Source: a virus. Taken from it: DNA of 25,661 nt. How positions within the stretch are numbered: position 1 is the stretch's first letter; every line of letters starts with the position of its first letter. Positions 6,378 through 13,663 of this stretch are shown piece by piece. The stretch is taken from positions 1-25,661 of the IMG/VR virus record IMGVR_UViG_3300013126_000215; one strand, given 5' to 3'. The notes under the pieces are model-generated. The model was not told the DNA's origin. It ran no database searches and worked only from the letters and a program-made list of their open reading frames with translations. A program made the position numbers and the translations under genes.

Positions 6378-7805
6378 ATGGCATTTGATACAAAGATTTA
6401 TACGCCCACTGTTGGAAAAGCGATTTCACTAGAACAATTCAACAATGAGGCATTATGGAGGGATGCTTATACTTCAGAGTATAGAGACAAACAAGGAGAA
6501 ATTCAAAAGTCAAAAAGATACAAGTCTTCTATTGCAACACTATTTCGTTGTATTGATATTCGTGCTGGCACTGTAAGTCAAGTGCCATACTCAATCTATA
6601 AATTGAGTAACAGCAAAGAGGTTGCCACAAACAACAATTTTTGGAACAACACAAAATTTCAATGGTTATCCGATTTTCCAAGATTGATGTACCTTACAGA
6701 AGCATCAATTCTTTTAACTTCAGAAGCATTCTGGCTTAAACAGACTTCAGCAACAAACAAAACACTAGGATTCAGATGGCTTGCAACGCCATATATTTCA
6801 CCTATTTATGATACTCAATACGGAATTACTGGATTTAAAAGAGAATTGAATACAGGGTCAATGGAAGAATTTAATAAAAATGATATTGTTTATTTTTATA
6901 CACAAAATCCACTAGGTGAAATTATTCCTGATATGCCACAAGCACTTAGTGCTGCTATGAGTGCTAACGTTATTTTCAATTATGAAAAGTTTGTTGAAGA
7001 GTTTTATAAGCGTGGTGCGGTCAGAGCAACAATCTTGAAAGTTGACCGTTCTGTTGCACCGAAAGAGAGAGCAAGATTGAGAGAATTTTGGCAAAACTTT
7101 CTTTCTGGAACAACAAATGCTTATGCAACAGAAGTTATTTCTGGGGATGTTTCTGCTGAAGTGATTGGAGAGGGTGCGGGTGACAGTGAAAAAACAGAAG
7201 TTTTGAGAGACAGAAGAAAAGATATTGCCACTGGCATGGGTGTGCCATTTTCTTTGTTGTTTGGTGATTCTTCTGCAAGCTATACCGCAGGACCAACAGA
7301 AGAAATGAATTTTTTGAAATATACAATCAGACAGAGAGTTGAATTGATTCAAAATCAATTGAACGAACAGTTTTTTCTTGAAAATGGTTATAGAATCAGA
7401 TTCTTTGTTGAGCATATGCCAGCATACAAAGATTTTATTTCAAGTCAATTTGATATGTTCAAAAAACTTACAGACTCTCTTCTTCCAGCATCGCTTGCTG
7501 CAAAATTATCTGGCATTGTTTTGCCAGATGATATCAGTTATGAAGATATGGACAAGTATGTTGCAGAAGAGCGTGAAAGACAATTCAGAGAGAAAGAGCG
7601 CATTGTTACACTCAACTCTAAAATTCAAGAAAACAACGGACAAACTCCAGACAATAGCGATCCAACAGAAGACAACAACATGAAAGATTTTTATGAAGAA
7701 TTGAAAAAGTTCAAAAAGTGGTTGAAGAACAATAAAGGTAAAAAAGAACTGTCGGAATTTAAGGCGGAATTTTTGTCTGACCGTCTGAAAGAGGCTTTGT
7801 CCTAA
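6378..7805 (+). CDS. Portal protein, HK97 type
   Basis: This 475-residue protein would form the dodecameric channel at one capsid vertex, where the terminase docks and the tail later attaches. The N-terminal part includes a typical opening region (SSIATLFRCIDIRAGTVSQV, residues 49-68). The middle shows the NDIVYF and PLGE signature (about 166-180). The C-terminal half contains ATGMGVPFSLLFGD (about 281-294), a hallmark of this family, and then helical crown segments. The last 90 residues are Lys/Glu-rich and probably flexible. The start follows the methyltransferase stop without a gap, and AGGAG at 6361 is 12 nt upstream, a somewhat long spacing. The downstream gap holds a palindrome and copy B of the structured element. 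Confidence 0.92.
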   Translation: MAFDTKIYTPTVGKAISLEQFNNEALWRDAYTSEYRDKQGEIQKSKRYKSSIATLFRCIDIRAGTVSQVPYSIYKLSNSKEVATNNNFWNNTKFQWLSDFPRLMYLTEASILLTSEAFWLKQTSATNKTLGFRWLATPYISPIYDTQYGITGFKRELNTGSMEEFNKNDIVYFYTQNPLGEIIPDMPQALSAAMSANVIFNYEKFVEEFYKRGAVRATILKVDRSVAPKERARLREFWQNFLSGTTNAYATEVISGDVSAEVIGEGAGDSEKTEVLRDRRKDIATGMGVPFSLLFGDSSASYTAGPTEEMNFLKYTIRQRVELIQNQLNEQFFLENGYRIRFFVEHMPAYKDFISSQFDMFKKLTDSLLPASLAAKLSGIVLPDDISYEDMDKYVAEERERQFREKERIVTLNSKIQENNGQTPDNSDPTEDNNMKDFYEELKKFKKWLKNNKGKKELSEFKAEFLSDRLKEALS

Positions 7806-7812
7806 AACGCAA

Positions 7813-7826
7813 TAGAATCGATTCTA
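7813..7826. promoter_or_regulatory. 14-bp perfect palindrome TAGAATCGATTCTA
   Basis: This perfect palindrome lies just after the portal stop, 48 bp before copy B of the structured element. It could bind a dimeric protein or form a short hairpin. The GATTCTAGGGG that ends it resembles the GAATCTAGGGG opening of copy B. Confidence 0.35.
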
Positions 7827-7873
7827 GGGGGTCAAAATGTCATTTGAGTATCTATGTACCAAAAGGATGCTAT

Positions 7874-7920
7874 CGTTGAATCTAGGGGCCTTCTTGCCCG
7901 ATAGCGGGGCATTGTAGAAG
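7874..7920 (+). repeat. 47-bp structured intergenic element, copy B
   Basis: This is the second copy of the element at 4265-4311. The core CGTTGAATCTAGGG and the hairpin core GCCCGATAGCGGG are unchanged. The linker between the pairing segments differs, while GGGC (7886-7889) and GCCC (7896-7899) can still pair as the alternative fold. It ends 1 nt before the ATG of the gp10-like gene, exactly as a 5' leader would. Conservation of the pairing parts over the linker suggests RNA structure matters. Confidence 0.75.
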
Positions 7921-7921
7921 C

Positions 7922-8455
7922 ATGCCTACAAACCCTGTTATAGTTCAAGTTATCGGAGCGGAAAAAGTGCAAGCGGCGCTTACACTTGCCCAACGTAAAG
8001 TTAAACTTACAACAGTAAATTTAACAAGAGAAGCAGGGCAAATTTGTCTTGCTGGTATTAAAAGTTATCCTGCTAGTAAGTACACGGACGATTGGAAAAA
8101 CAGAGTATACACTTTCTTTCCTTTTAAACCACCACTAACAAAAAAAACTTATGAACGAACAGGTACGATGCAAAATTCATGGAAGGGTGGTATTAGAAGA
8201 GATTCTTCTGGAGGAGGGCCTCGTGGAGGGGGAATAGTGTCATATGAAATTTATCAACAAAATCTTATAAACCCAAAATCTGGTAAAAACAAAGAAGGTA
8301 AAAGTGTACTAGAATATACACAATATGTAATAGGTGATGAACAAATAAAAAGACATAAAGGTTATTGGAGAAAAATTAGTAAATGGAAGCAAATGTTAGA
8401 AAAACACATTCAAAAAATTTACAAACAATCTTTTAACATTGATTTTTCTAGTTAA
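7922..8455 (+). CDS. HK97-gp10-like tail completion/neck protein
   Basis: This 177-residue basic protein would sit at the head-tail junction. The N-terminal half is a helix rich in Ala/Lys/Thr (IGAEKVQAALTLAQRKVKLT). The motif YERTGTMQNSW (about 78-88) is the typical RTG-(x)-L/M-x-x-SW signature of gp10-like proteins. A C-terminal segment includes YTQYVIGDEQIKRHKGYWRK (about 131-150). The start ATG follows the structured element, and the ribosome site (TAGAAG) is weak. In many phages this gene lies with the connector genes after the capsid; here it sits before the protease. Its 3' end overlaps the opposite-strand gene by 8 bp. Confidence 0.65.
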   Translation: MPTNPVIVQVIGAEKVQAALTLAQRKVKLTTVNLTREAGQICLAGIKSYPASKYTDDWKNRVYTFFPFKPPLTKKTYERTGTMQNSWKGGIRRDSSGGGPRGGGIVSYEIYQQNLINPKSGKNKEGKSVLEYTQYVIGDEQIKRHKGYWRKISKWKQMLEKHIQKIYKQSFNIDFSS

Positions 8456-8774
8456 AAAATAGTATTTCATCAAAGAAATCCATTATAAACTTTTTACTTT
8501 CATCGTTAAATTCTATAAACACTCCAAAATTATTATATTGTAATGTTTTACTTCTAAATGCTTTGGCAATCAATGAATTGTCTATAGATTGTATACATTT
8601 GTGTGCTCTATATGGGAACGTTTGTTCACTACCTTCTATGTTAAGAAATTCACCTGCAAGAAAAAAATCAGATTGAAAACTGACAGTCACAATCTTTCTT
8701 TGTCCAATCATTCCAAACAGTCTTTCATCATAATTGAATGTGCAAAAATTATAAGTGGTTATTTTGTTAAACAT
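8448..8774 (-). CDS. Opposite-strand small hypothetical protein
   Basis: This 108-residue protein is the only gene facing against the late operon. The minus-strand ribosome site AAAGGAA lies 6-7 nt before the ATG (8774), a near-ideal arrangement. No plus-strand gene of value competes in 8456-8832. The protein is rich in Phe, Ile and Asn, and its C-terminal part is FNDESKKFIMDFFDEILFF. It has no clear signal or membrane segment and I do not recognise it. As a lone gene with its own orientation between structural genes it fits a moron, an independently expressed insertion. A weak promoter could lie at about 8790-8820 on the minus strand. It converges on the gp10-like gene with an 8-bp overlap and no terminator between them. 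Confidence 0.7.
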   Translation of the reverse strand: MFNKITTYNFCTFNYDERLFGMIGQRKIVTVSFQSDFFLAGEFLNIEGSEQTFPYRAHKCIQSIDNSLIAKAFRSKTLQYNNFGVFIEFNDESKKFIMDFFDEILFFN

Positions 8775-8804
8775 AAGATTCCTTTATATGTTATACTTTT
8801 ATTA

Positions 8805-8822
8805 GAAGTCTAGTAAGACTTC
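8805..8822 (+). other. Small hairpin before protease-capsid ribosome site
   Basis: GAAGTC (8805-8810) pairs with GACTTC (8817-8822) around the loop TAGTAA. The stem ends one base before the AAGGAG of the protease-capsid gene. It may affect translation of that gene, or serve as an operator for the divergent opposite-strand gene. The stem is only 6 bp, so the role is uncertain. Confidence 0.35.
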
Positions 8823-8832
8823 AAGGAGAAAA

Positions 8833-10548
8833 ATGATGATTAAATTTGTAAGTGAAACAGAAAACGACCTTATTTTACAAGGAATGGGTGTTGTTTTCAA
8901 CAAATATGATTTAGATGGTGAAGTTTTTACTAAAGAAACAAACTTTTTTATAGATGCTGTCAATTATGTTCCCGTTCTTTACGGACACAACAGAAAAGAA
9001 ATTACTGAAGTGTTAGGTAAAGCTACTATATCTAGTATAACTGAAGAGGGAATTCTTTTTGACATTATTATTCAACGAAGTAATAAATACTTCAATCTTA
9101 TCAAAAAGCTTGTTGAAGTTGGAAGACTTGGATTGAGCACTGGTGCTTTGCCACAGACAATGGAAAAAGATGGAAACATTATTAAACAATGGCAGATAGG
9201 TGAAATTAGTTTAGTAGAGAATCCAGCAGAACCATCTACAATCTTTACATTACAAGAAATTAAAAACTTCTCAGAGAGTTCTTCAGAGAGTGCACTTGCG
9301 CTAGAAGAGCTAGAAGAAGATAAAAATATAAAAATTGAAATTATAGGAGAAGAAAATAAAATGGATACGAATGTTATTGAGAATGCCAATGAAACGCCCG
9401 TGAAGGCAGTCACGCAAGATTATGATGCTATTTTTGCTAAGTTTGAAGATAAGCTTAGTAAGATTATGAACATCATTGAAAACACTCCGGTTGCTAAGGC
9501 TGGTTATGTTACTCAGGATGGCGGTGTTGCTGACAAAAACATTAAAAGTTTTGGTGATTTTCTTGTTGCTGTGAAGCGCAACGACCACAAACGTTTGACT
9601 GAATTGTACAAGACCACGAAAGACTTGGGAGAAACTCCCGGTAGCAGTGGTGGCTATCTTGTTCCTACTGAGTATTCCACTAGCCTTATTCAGGTTGCTG
9701 CTATGGAAAATCAGATTTACAGTCGTGTTCAGAAAGTTCCTGTTTTGAGAAATAGTGGAACGTACCCTGCACTTGACCAGTATTTCACGCCTACGGCTGG
9801 TGCTGGTGAAACTTATGGTGCTGGTGGTGTAAAAACTAACTTTACTCAGGCTGGACAGGAATTCACTGAGACTGAACCTGCTTTTTCTACGCTCGAATGG
9901 CGTTTGAATAAGATTGGTGGGTTTACTGAAGTGGAAAATGAATTGCTGGAAGATTCTCCCTTTGCAATTGAAGCACTGTTGCGTGGTTTGTTCCAGGTCG
10001 CTATTGCCGCAAAGAATGAAAGAAACATTCTTCGTGGAAGTGGGCTTGGAGAGCCTCTCGGCATTCTGAATTCTAATGTTGCAATCGGCGTTAGCGACGA
10101 AACCACTGGCAAATTCAAGTGGGAAGATGTTGGCAAGATGTATTCCAAGTTCAAGTCGATTGGTGGTCAGCCTACGTGGATTATTCATCCTTCTGTTTTT
10201 CCCCAGTTGATGATTATGAACAACAGCACTGTGACTGCATGGCAAAGTAGCTTGAATGGTGGACCCATGAATTCTTTGAATGGTTATCCAATCATTGTTT
10301 CTGAACACATGCCCCAGTTAGGTGCAAATGGTGCTGTTATGCTTGCAGACTTGACTTCCTATGTTATGTGGGAAAAGGCTGGCCTTACTATCGCTTTTAG
10401 CGATCAGGTTGGGTTTAAGCGAGATGTTGGTACTTGGGTTTTCCGTCAGCGCAACGATGGTAAGCCCTGGTTCAAGTCTCCCATCACTCTGGCTGGCCCT
10501 GGAAGTGCTTATACTGTTTCTCCCTTTGTTTACATTATCAACGATTAA
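8833..10548 (+). CDS. Prohead protease fused to major capsid protein
   Basis: This 571-residue fusion starts at ATG 8833 (or the next ATG at 8836), with AAGGAG just upstream. Residues 1-150 form an HK97/U35-type prohead protease: His52 in LYGHN, Ser102 in GRLGLSTGA, and the acidic motif GEISLVENPAEPS (Glu124/Glu129). A Ser/Glu-rich linker spans about 150-176. The rest is an HK97-fold capsid protein: a short delta-like region (177-255), the GSSGGYLVP start of the mature shell, and the E-loop, A- and P-domain segments up to GKPWFKSP. Codon choice changes at about 9361, from AT-rich before to the pattern of highly expressed genes after. An internal ATG with its own ribosome site lies at that point. 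Fusions of this type are known in other phages. Confidence 0.92.
   Translation: MMIKFVSETENDLILQGMGVVFNKYDLDGEVFTKETNFFIDAVNYVPVLYGHNRKEITEVLGKATISSITEEGILFDIIIQRSNKYFNLIKKLVEVGRLGLSTGALPQTMEKDGNIIKQWQIGEISLVENPAEPSTIFTLQEIKNFSESSSESALALEELEEDKNIKIEIIGEENKMDTNVIENANETPVKAVTQDYDAIFAKFEDKLSKIMNIIENTPVAKAGYVTQDGGVADKNIKSFGDFLVAVKRNDHKRLTELYKTTKDLGETPGSSGGYLVPTEYSTSLIQVAAMENQIYSRVQKVPVLRNSGTYPALDQYFTPTAGAGETYGAGGVKTNFTQAGQEFTETEPAFSTLEWRLNKIGGFTEVENELLEDSPFAIEALLRGLFQVAIAAKNERNILRGSGLGEPLGILNSNVAIGVSDETTGKFKWEDVGKMYSKFKSIGGQPTWIIHPSVFPQLMIMNNSTVTAWQSSLNGGPMNSLNGYPIIVSEHMPQLGANGAVMLADLTSYVMWEKAGLTIAFSDQVGFKRDVGTWVFRQRNDGKPWFKSPITLAGPGSAYTVSPFVYIIND
9345..9363 (+). promoter_or_regulatory. Internal start for capsid protein alone
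   Basis: AGGAGA (9345-9350) lies 10 nt before an in-frame ATG at 9361, codon 177 of the fusion. Initiation here would give a free 395-residue capsid protein lacking the protease. That would solve the stoichiometry problem of a one-to-one fusion. The start coincides with the change in codon use. Confidence 0.6.
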
Positions 10549-10560
10549 GGAGAATGAATA

Positions 10561-11007
10561 ATGAATTACGAGTCTCTTCTTACTGAAAAGTTCACTGTTG
10601 TTGCAGCAGTTCAGCCCCAGGCTGTCACTGCGGGTGCAACTGGCGTTCTGACTGGTGCAATTGATTGTGCAAATTACACTCAATTGCTTGGTGTTTTACT
10701 TAGCGGAACGCTTGGAGCGTCTGGTACGCTTGATTTTAAGGTGGTTGCTAGTGCAACGTCGGGCGGAACGTACGAATTGCTTACCGGAAAGGCAATTACT
10801 CAACTTGTGAAAGCGAGTAATGACAATGATATTGCTGCTATCGAGGTTGATGCACACGAGGTTTTGACCGCAGGTAAGCGATATATTAAATTCAATGTCG
10901 TTGCTGGTACTGCAAACGCTACGTCTGCTGCTGTTGTTCTTGGCGCACCAAGAAATTATCTGGCAAGCGATGTTAAGAGTGCAGACCTTATTCAGGTTGT
11001 AGCTTAA
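10561..11007 (+). CDS. Capsid accessory/decoration-like protein
   Basis: This 148-residue protein is rich in Ala, Val, Thr and Gly, with alternating beta-strand patterns, as in capsid decoration or stabilisation proteins. GGAG lies 8 nt before the ATG, and the gene starts 12 nt after the capsid stop. It shares the capsid gene's biased codon choice, which suggests a very high copy number in the virion. Segments such as GTLDFKVVASATSGGTYELL and KRYIKFNV resemble the C-terminal domain of the longer tail-tube protein (12927-13649). It has no Cys in the core besides DCANY and no membrane segment. Decoration is inferred from position, composition and expression signals. Confidence 0.6.
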   Translation: MNYESLLTEKFTVVAAVQPQAVTAGATGVLTGAIDCANYTQLLGVLLSGTLGASGTLDFKVVASATSGGTYELLTGKAITQLVKASNDNDIAAIEVDAHEVLTAGKRYIKFNVVAGTANATSAAVVLGAPRNYLASDVKSADLIQVVA

Positions 11008-11019
11008 ATGTTAAAAGAG

Positions 11020-11041
11020 GAGAGGGACGAAAGTCCCTCTC
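11020..11041 (+). terminator. GAAA-capped hairpin after capsid genes
   Basis: GAGAGGGAC and GTCCCTCTC form a perfect 9-bp stem closed by a GAAA tetraloop, which is unusually stable. It lies 13 nt after the decoration-like stop and 10 nt before the next ATG. There is no U-run, so it is more likely an mRNA 3'-end stabiliser or partial attenuator protecting the abundant capsid message than a complete terminator. Confidence 0.6.
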
Positions 11042-11050
11042 ATTCTAATT

Positions 11051-11755
11051 ATGACACAACCTGCTTTATTTTATCAAAGCTTTACACATAACAAAAACCC
11101 AATTACATCTGGCGTAGTTACAGTTAATGTTTATCGCATAGAAAAAAGCACGGGCACAGTCACACAGATTATTACAAACCAAACTGCTACAGAAATAGGA
11201 AACGGAATTTATTTTTACAGAATATCAAATGCAGATGACATCACTGATTACGATTTTACTGCATCTATGGCAATCGCCGGTAATGCTGACGAGCACGTTA
11301 AGTATTCTTTTATCAATCAAAACAATACTTCTATTTCTAGTGCAGTATGGGAAAAAAGTCTTTCTGGTTACAGTCAAACCCAGGCAGGTTATTATCTTCT
11401 TAAGTTAGCAAATAATCAAGTGAGTCTGTTGCAATACTATGACCCTCAAGAGAAAACAATTACTGTTGTCTATGGCGATGATTATTTATCTTCTAATGGT
11501 CGTGCAATATCAGTTACGAGCAATTACGTTTTAACTGGAAATACTGTAAATTTAATCGTTAAAAACAACAGTCAAGTTTACACAATTCCATGCACGATAG
11601 TTTCCGCAAGCCTTCTTAACATTGAATTAACTTCAACACAAGTAAATAACATTGGAATAGGAAACTGGGATTTTGACCTTGAAATTACAACCGCAAGCAA
11701 TAAAAAGATTACTGAGATCCAAGGCAAGCTTTTAGTAATGAAAGATGTAAGGTGA
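11051..11755 (+). CDS. Putative structural protein, beta-rich
   Basis: This 234-residue protein is predicted to be mostly beta strand, rich in Thr, Asn, Ser and Tyr. Two halves can be seen. Residues about 1-85 include VTVNVYRIEKSTG and GNGIYFYRIS. Residues 135-234 include NTVNLIVKNNSQVYTIPCTI and GIGNWDFDLEIT, resembling the N-terminal immunoglobulin-like modules of baseplate or collar proteins. Between them lies a helix (SSAVWEKSLSGYSQTQAG). It has no membrane segment or signal peptide. It lies after the capsid genes and before the connector gene, so it may decorate the head or neck. The start has no clear ribosome site of its own apart from the purine-rich hairpin just upstream. I do not recognise an exact family. 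Confidence 0.55.
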   Translation: MTQPALFYQSFTHNKNPITSGVVTVNVYRIEKSTGTVTQIITNQTATEIGNGIYFYRISNADDITDYDFTASMAIAGNADEHVKYSFINQNNTSISSAVWEKSLSGYSQTQAGYYLLKLANNQVSLLQYYDPQEKTITVVYGDDYLSSNGRAISVTSNYVLTGNTVNLIVKNNSQVYTIPCTIVSASLLNIELTSTQVNNIGIGNWDFDLEITTASNKKITEIQGKLLVMKDVR

Positions 11756-11758
11756 AAA

Positions 11759-11959
11759 ATGAAATATGTTGCAATGAAATTTTTTAACAATTTTGTTATT
11801 GGAGATGAAGTTCAAAATCCACACAATTCATGGATTGACAGTGGTCTTGTTTCTGCTGTAGAAAGTCCTTCTGATTTTGGTGAAAAAGTAAACGAGTTTG
11901 TTGAATCTTTAGACCCAGAAAAGAAAACACAGAAAAAGAAAAATGTATCCAACCCTTAA
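11759..11959 (+). CDS. Small acidic/basic hypothetical protein
   Basis: This 66-residue protein has an AAGGTG ribosome site before its ATG and starts 3 nt after the upstream stop. The first half (KYVAMKFFNNFVIGDEV) looks like a small beta motif. The C-terminus is a run of Lys (EKKTQKKKNV). Its last 17 bp overlap the start of the connector gene. It probably belongs to the neck or connector set, but nothing in the sequence gives a function. Confidence 0.6.
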   Translation: MKYVAMKFFNNFVIGDEVQNPHNSWIDSGLVSAVESPSDFGEKVNEFVESLDPEKKTQKKKNVSNP

Positions 11960-12524
11960 AGATTTGAAGTCTTATCTTTCAGTCGCAACCGCAAAAGATG
12001 ATTCTTTGTTAACAGAAAAATTGAATCAGGCAATCATTACATTTGAAAATGTTACTGGTGGAAGGAAATTTGTTTCTGAAGCACTTACAACTAGAATCTT
12101 TTATTCTGACCAAAGAAACATAAAAGACAGTAGAACGTTTTTCTTTTTAGATGATTGTTGTCATGTTCAAACACTGACAATCAATGGTAATATAGTTAAT
12201 CCAAACCATTATATTGTTAAAGACACATACGACCTTCCATTGACAAAGATTGTTTTGCTTAATGTTTGTCCATATGATTTCAATAATTACTCAACTACAG
12301 AAGATTTTTCAACGATTCAGATTGAAGGGCACTGGTCTTACTCACAACAATGTCCGTTAGATGTTCACGGTTCAATTATCAGACTTGCAGCATGGCTTTA
12401 CAATCAGAAAGATAATGCAACTGACTTCGATAGGCCTGTTTCATTTACAATGTTGACTTCATTACCTGTTGGTGTTCCTGCTGACGTTATCTATAATGCT
12501 AAAAGATATATGAGGCTTTTTTGA
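11943..12524 (+). CDS. Head-tail connector protein (gp6-like)
   Basis: This 193-residue protein likely forms the adaptor ring below the portal. The N-terminal helical part (LKDLKSYLSVATAKDDSLLTEK) is typical of phage gp6/gp15-type connectors, where a short helix pair begins with LxDLKxYL and DD. A beta segment follows, and the C-terminus has a helix including HGSIIRLAAWLYNQ. It contains three Cys. The ATG lies inside the end of the small upstream gene, so translation is coupled. The stop TGA shares its A with the ATG of the next gene (TGATG). Confidence 0.7.
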   Translation: MYPTLKDLKSYLSVATAKDDSLLTEKLNQAIITFENVTGGRKFVSEALTTRIFYSDQRNIKDSRTFFFLDDCCHVQTLTINGNIVNPNHYIVKDTYDLPLTKIVLLNVCPYDFNNYSTTEDFSTIQIEGHWSYSQQCPLDVHGSIIRLAAWLYNQKDNATDFDRPVSFTMLTSLPVGVPADVIYNAKRYMRLF

Positions 12525-12916
12525 TGCAAGAAATAATCAATCAGTTATATTCATTAAGGGTTGCTGGTGTAAGTCTTCATCTTGAGAGTGCTCCATTTAC
12601 TTTTACTACTGCAAACTTTCCAACACTATTTATTCGCAACATTACGTTTAATATGAATTACAATTCAACACTTAATAATTCTAGAAATGTCAGCACTATA
12701 AGTTGTGAGTATGTAATCATCGTTGAACCAATCAAACAAAATAAACCACAGAAAAATTATCAAACGAGTAGAGAGTTGATGGTCAATTTTGTCAATGCAG
12801 TAGAATCTTCTGAATTTCAATTGAATGTTAATTCTGTGAACATAAAAGAAGATTTTGAAATGACTGAAGAGAGTGTGTTTTTTGTTATTGTTGCAGAAGT
12901 CAACTGTAACATTTAG
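12524..12916 (+). CDS. Putative tail terminator/neck protein
   Basis: This protein has 130 residues from the ATG at 12524; the frame also allows a TTG one codon earlier. It is a compact alpha-beta protein with QEIINQLYSLRVAGVSLHLE at the start, VSTISCEYVIIVEP in the middle, and a helix RELMVNFVNAVESS. Its size and place, between the connector and the first tail-tube gene, match the tail-terminator/completion slot of siphoviruses. The call depends on gene order more than sequence. Confidence 0.5.
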   Translation: MQEIINQLYSLRVAGVSLHLESAPFTFTTANFPTLFIRNITFNMNYNSTLNNSRNVSTISCEYVIIVEPIKQNKPQKNYQTSRELMVNFVNAVESSEFQLNVNSVNIKEDFEMTEESVFFVIVAEVNCNI

Positions 12917-12926
12917 GAGAAAATAA

Positions 12927-13649
12927 ATGGGAGTATTAAGTAATAAAACTAGAATTTTATATGGTTTTTATGATATGTCTGGTGACACTTACGAATGGGA
13001 GGTTGCACAGACTGTTGGAGAGCTTGAAAAGACTGTATTGTCTAGTACTGCAATGGAATACATTCCAAATATAGTGGAAGGCAATTTGACTTTCAGTGGT
13101 TATTTGAAGGTAGCGTCAGCAAGCACTGTTGAAAGTAGATTGAATAACCTTCTTAACACTGAAACAGAAAATGTTGCAGTATTGTTAGATTATCAGACTT
13201 TTCCGTCTGCATCTATTGTTTTTCCAAGTGCTTTTAACAACACTGTAAATTTTGGTGCGTCTGTTGGAGAGTTGTTGACTTTCAACGGTGGAATCAGATC
13301 GAGGGGAGTCATTACAAGAGGAAACACAATCTGTTATTCAAGAACAGCTTCAACTGTAGGTGCAATTCCTTCCGTTCAAGTTCCATCTATCGCAGCATCA
13401 AATACAGGAAACATCTTTTTCTTTTTGCACAATCTTACTGGGGCGTTTAGTAGTAGTGCTGTTGTTGCAATCCAATCTAGTCCAGACAACACTACATTCA
13501 CGACAAATGCAACATTTACTACAAACGCTCAGCAAAGTATGGTTGCTGTAACAAGCCCTGCTTACACAGGAAGTTACATTCGTGCGAATGTGACTGACCT
13601 TGGTGGGGCTACATCGATTATTTACTCTGTAATTGTTTCTAAAAATTAA
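12927..13649 (+). CDS. Major tail protein 1 with extra C-terminal domain
   Basis: This 240-residue protein has AGGAGA before its ATG. Residues 1-130 match the next gene's product in pattern: GELEKTVLSSTAMEYIPNI here against AEIETTHLASTTQTYIPSM there, followed by LTFSG against LSLSG. Both should be tail-tube-like. Residues about 135-240 form an added beta domain (LHNLTGAFSSSAVVAIQSS, then SYIRANVTDLGGATSI) reminiscent of the capsid accessory protein at 10561-11007. The extra domain would project from the tail surface. The pair may arise from a tandem duplication, with one copy carrying a surface domain. The ribosome site is good and the spacing from the previous stop is 10 nt. Confidence 0.65.
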   Translation: MGVLSNKTRILYGFYDMSGDTYEWEVAQTVGELEKTVLSSTAMEYIPNIVEGNLTFSGYLKVASASTVESRLNNLLNTETENVAVLLDYQTFPSASIVFPSAFNNTVNFGASVGELLTFNGGIRSRGVITRGNTICYSRTASTVGAIPSVQVPSIAASNTGNIFFFLHNLTGAFSSSAVVAIQSSPDNTTFTTNATFTTNAQQSMVAVTSPAYTGSYIRANVTDLGGATSIIYSVIVSKN

Positions 13650-13663
13650 GGAGAAAATGAATA

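Noticed and set aside
4265-7920. Mobile element bounded by the two 47-bp copies
   Set aside because: The interval contains the essential portal gene, the copies are in the same orientation without transposase or target duplication, and each sits at a gene start like a leader.
8589-8813. 74-residue plus-strand frame opposite the lone minus-strand gene
   Set aside because: No ribosome site is seen, and the minus-strand frame has a better start signal and fits the space.
9310-10308. 332-residue minus-strand frame under the capsid gene
   Set aside because: The plus strand has a clear protease and capsid protein. The antisense frame arises from the capsid gene's codon bias, has low-complexity sequence, and has no ribosome site.
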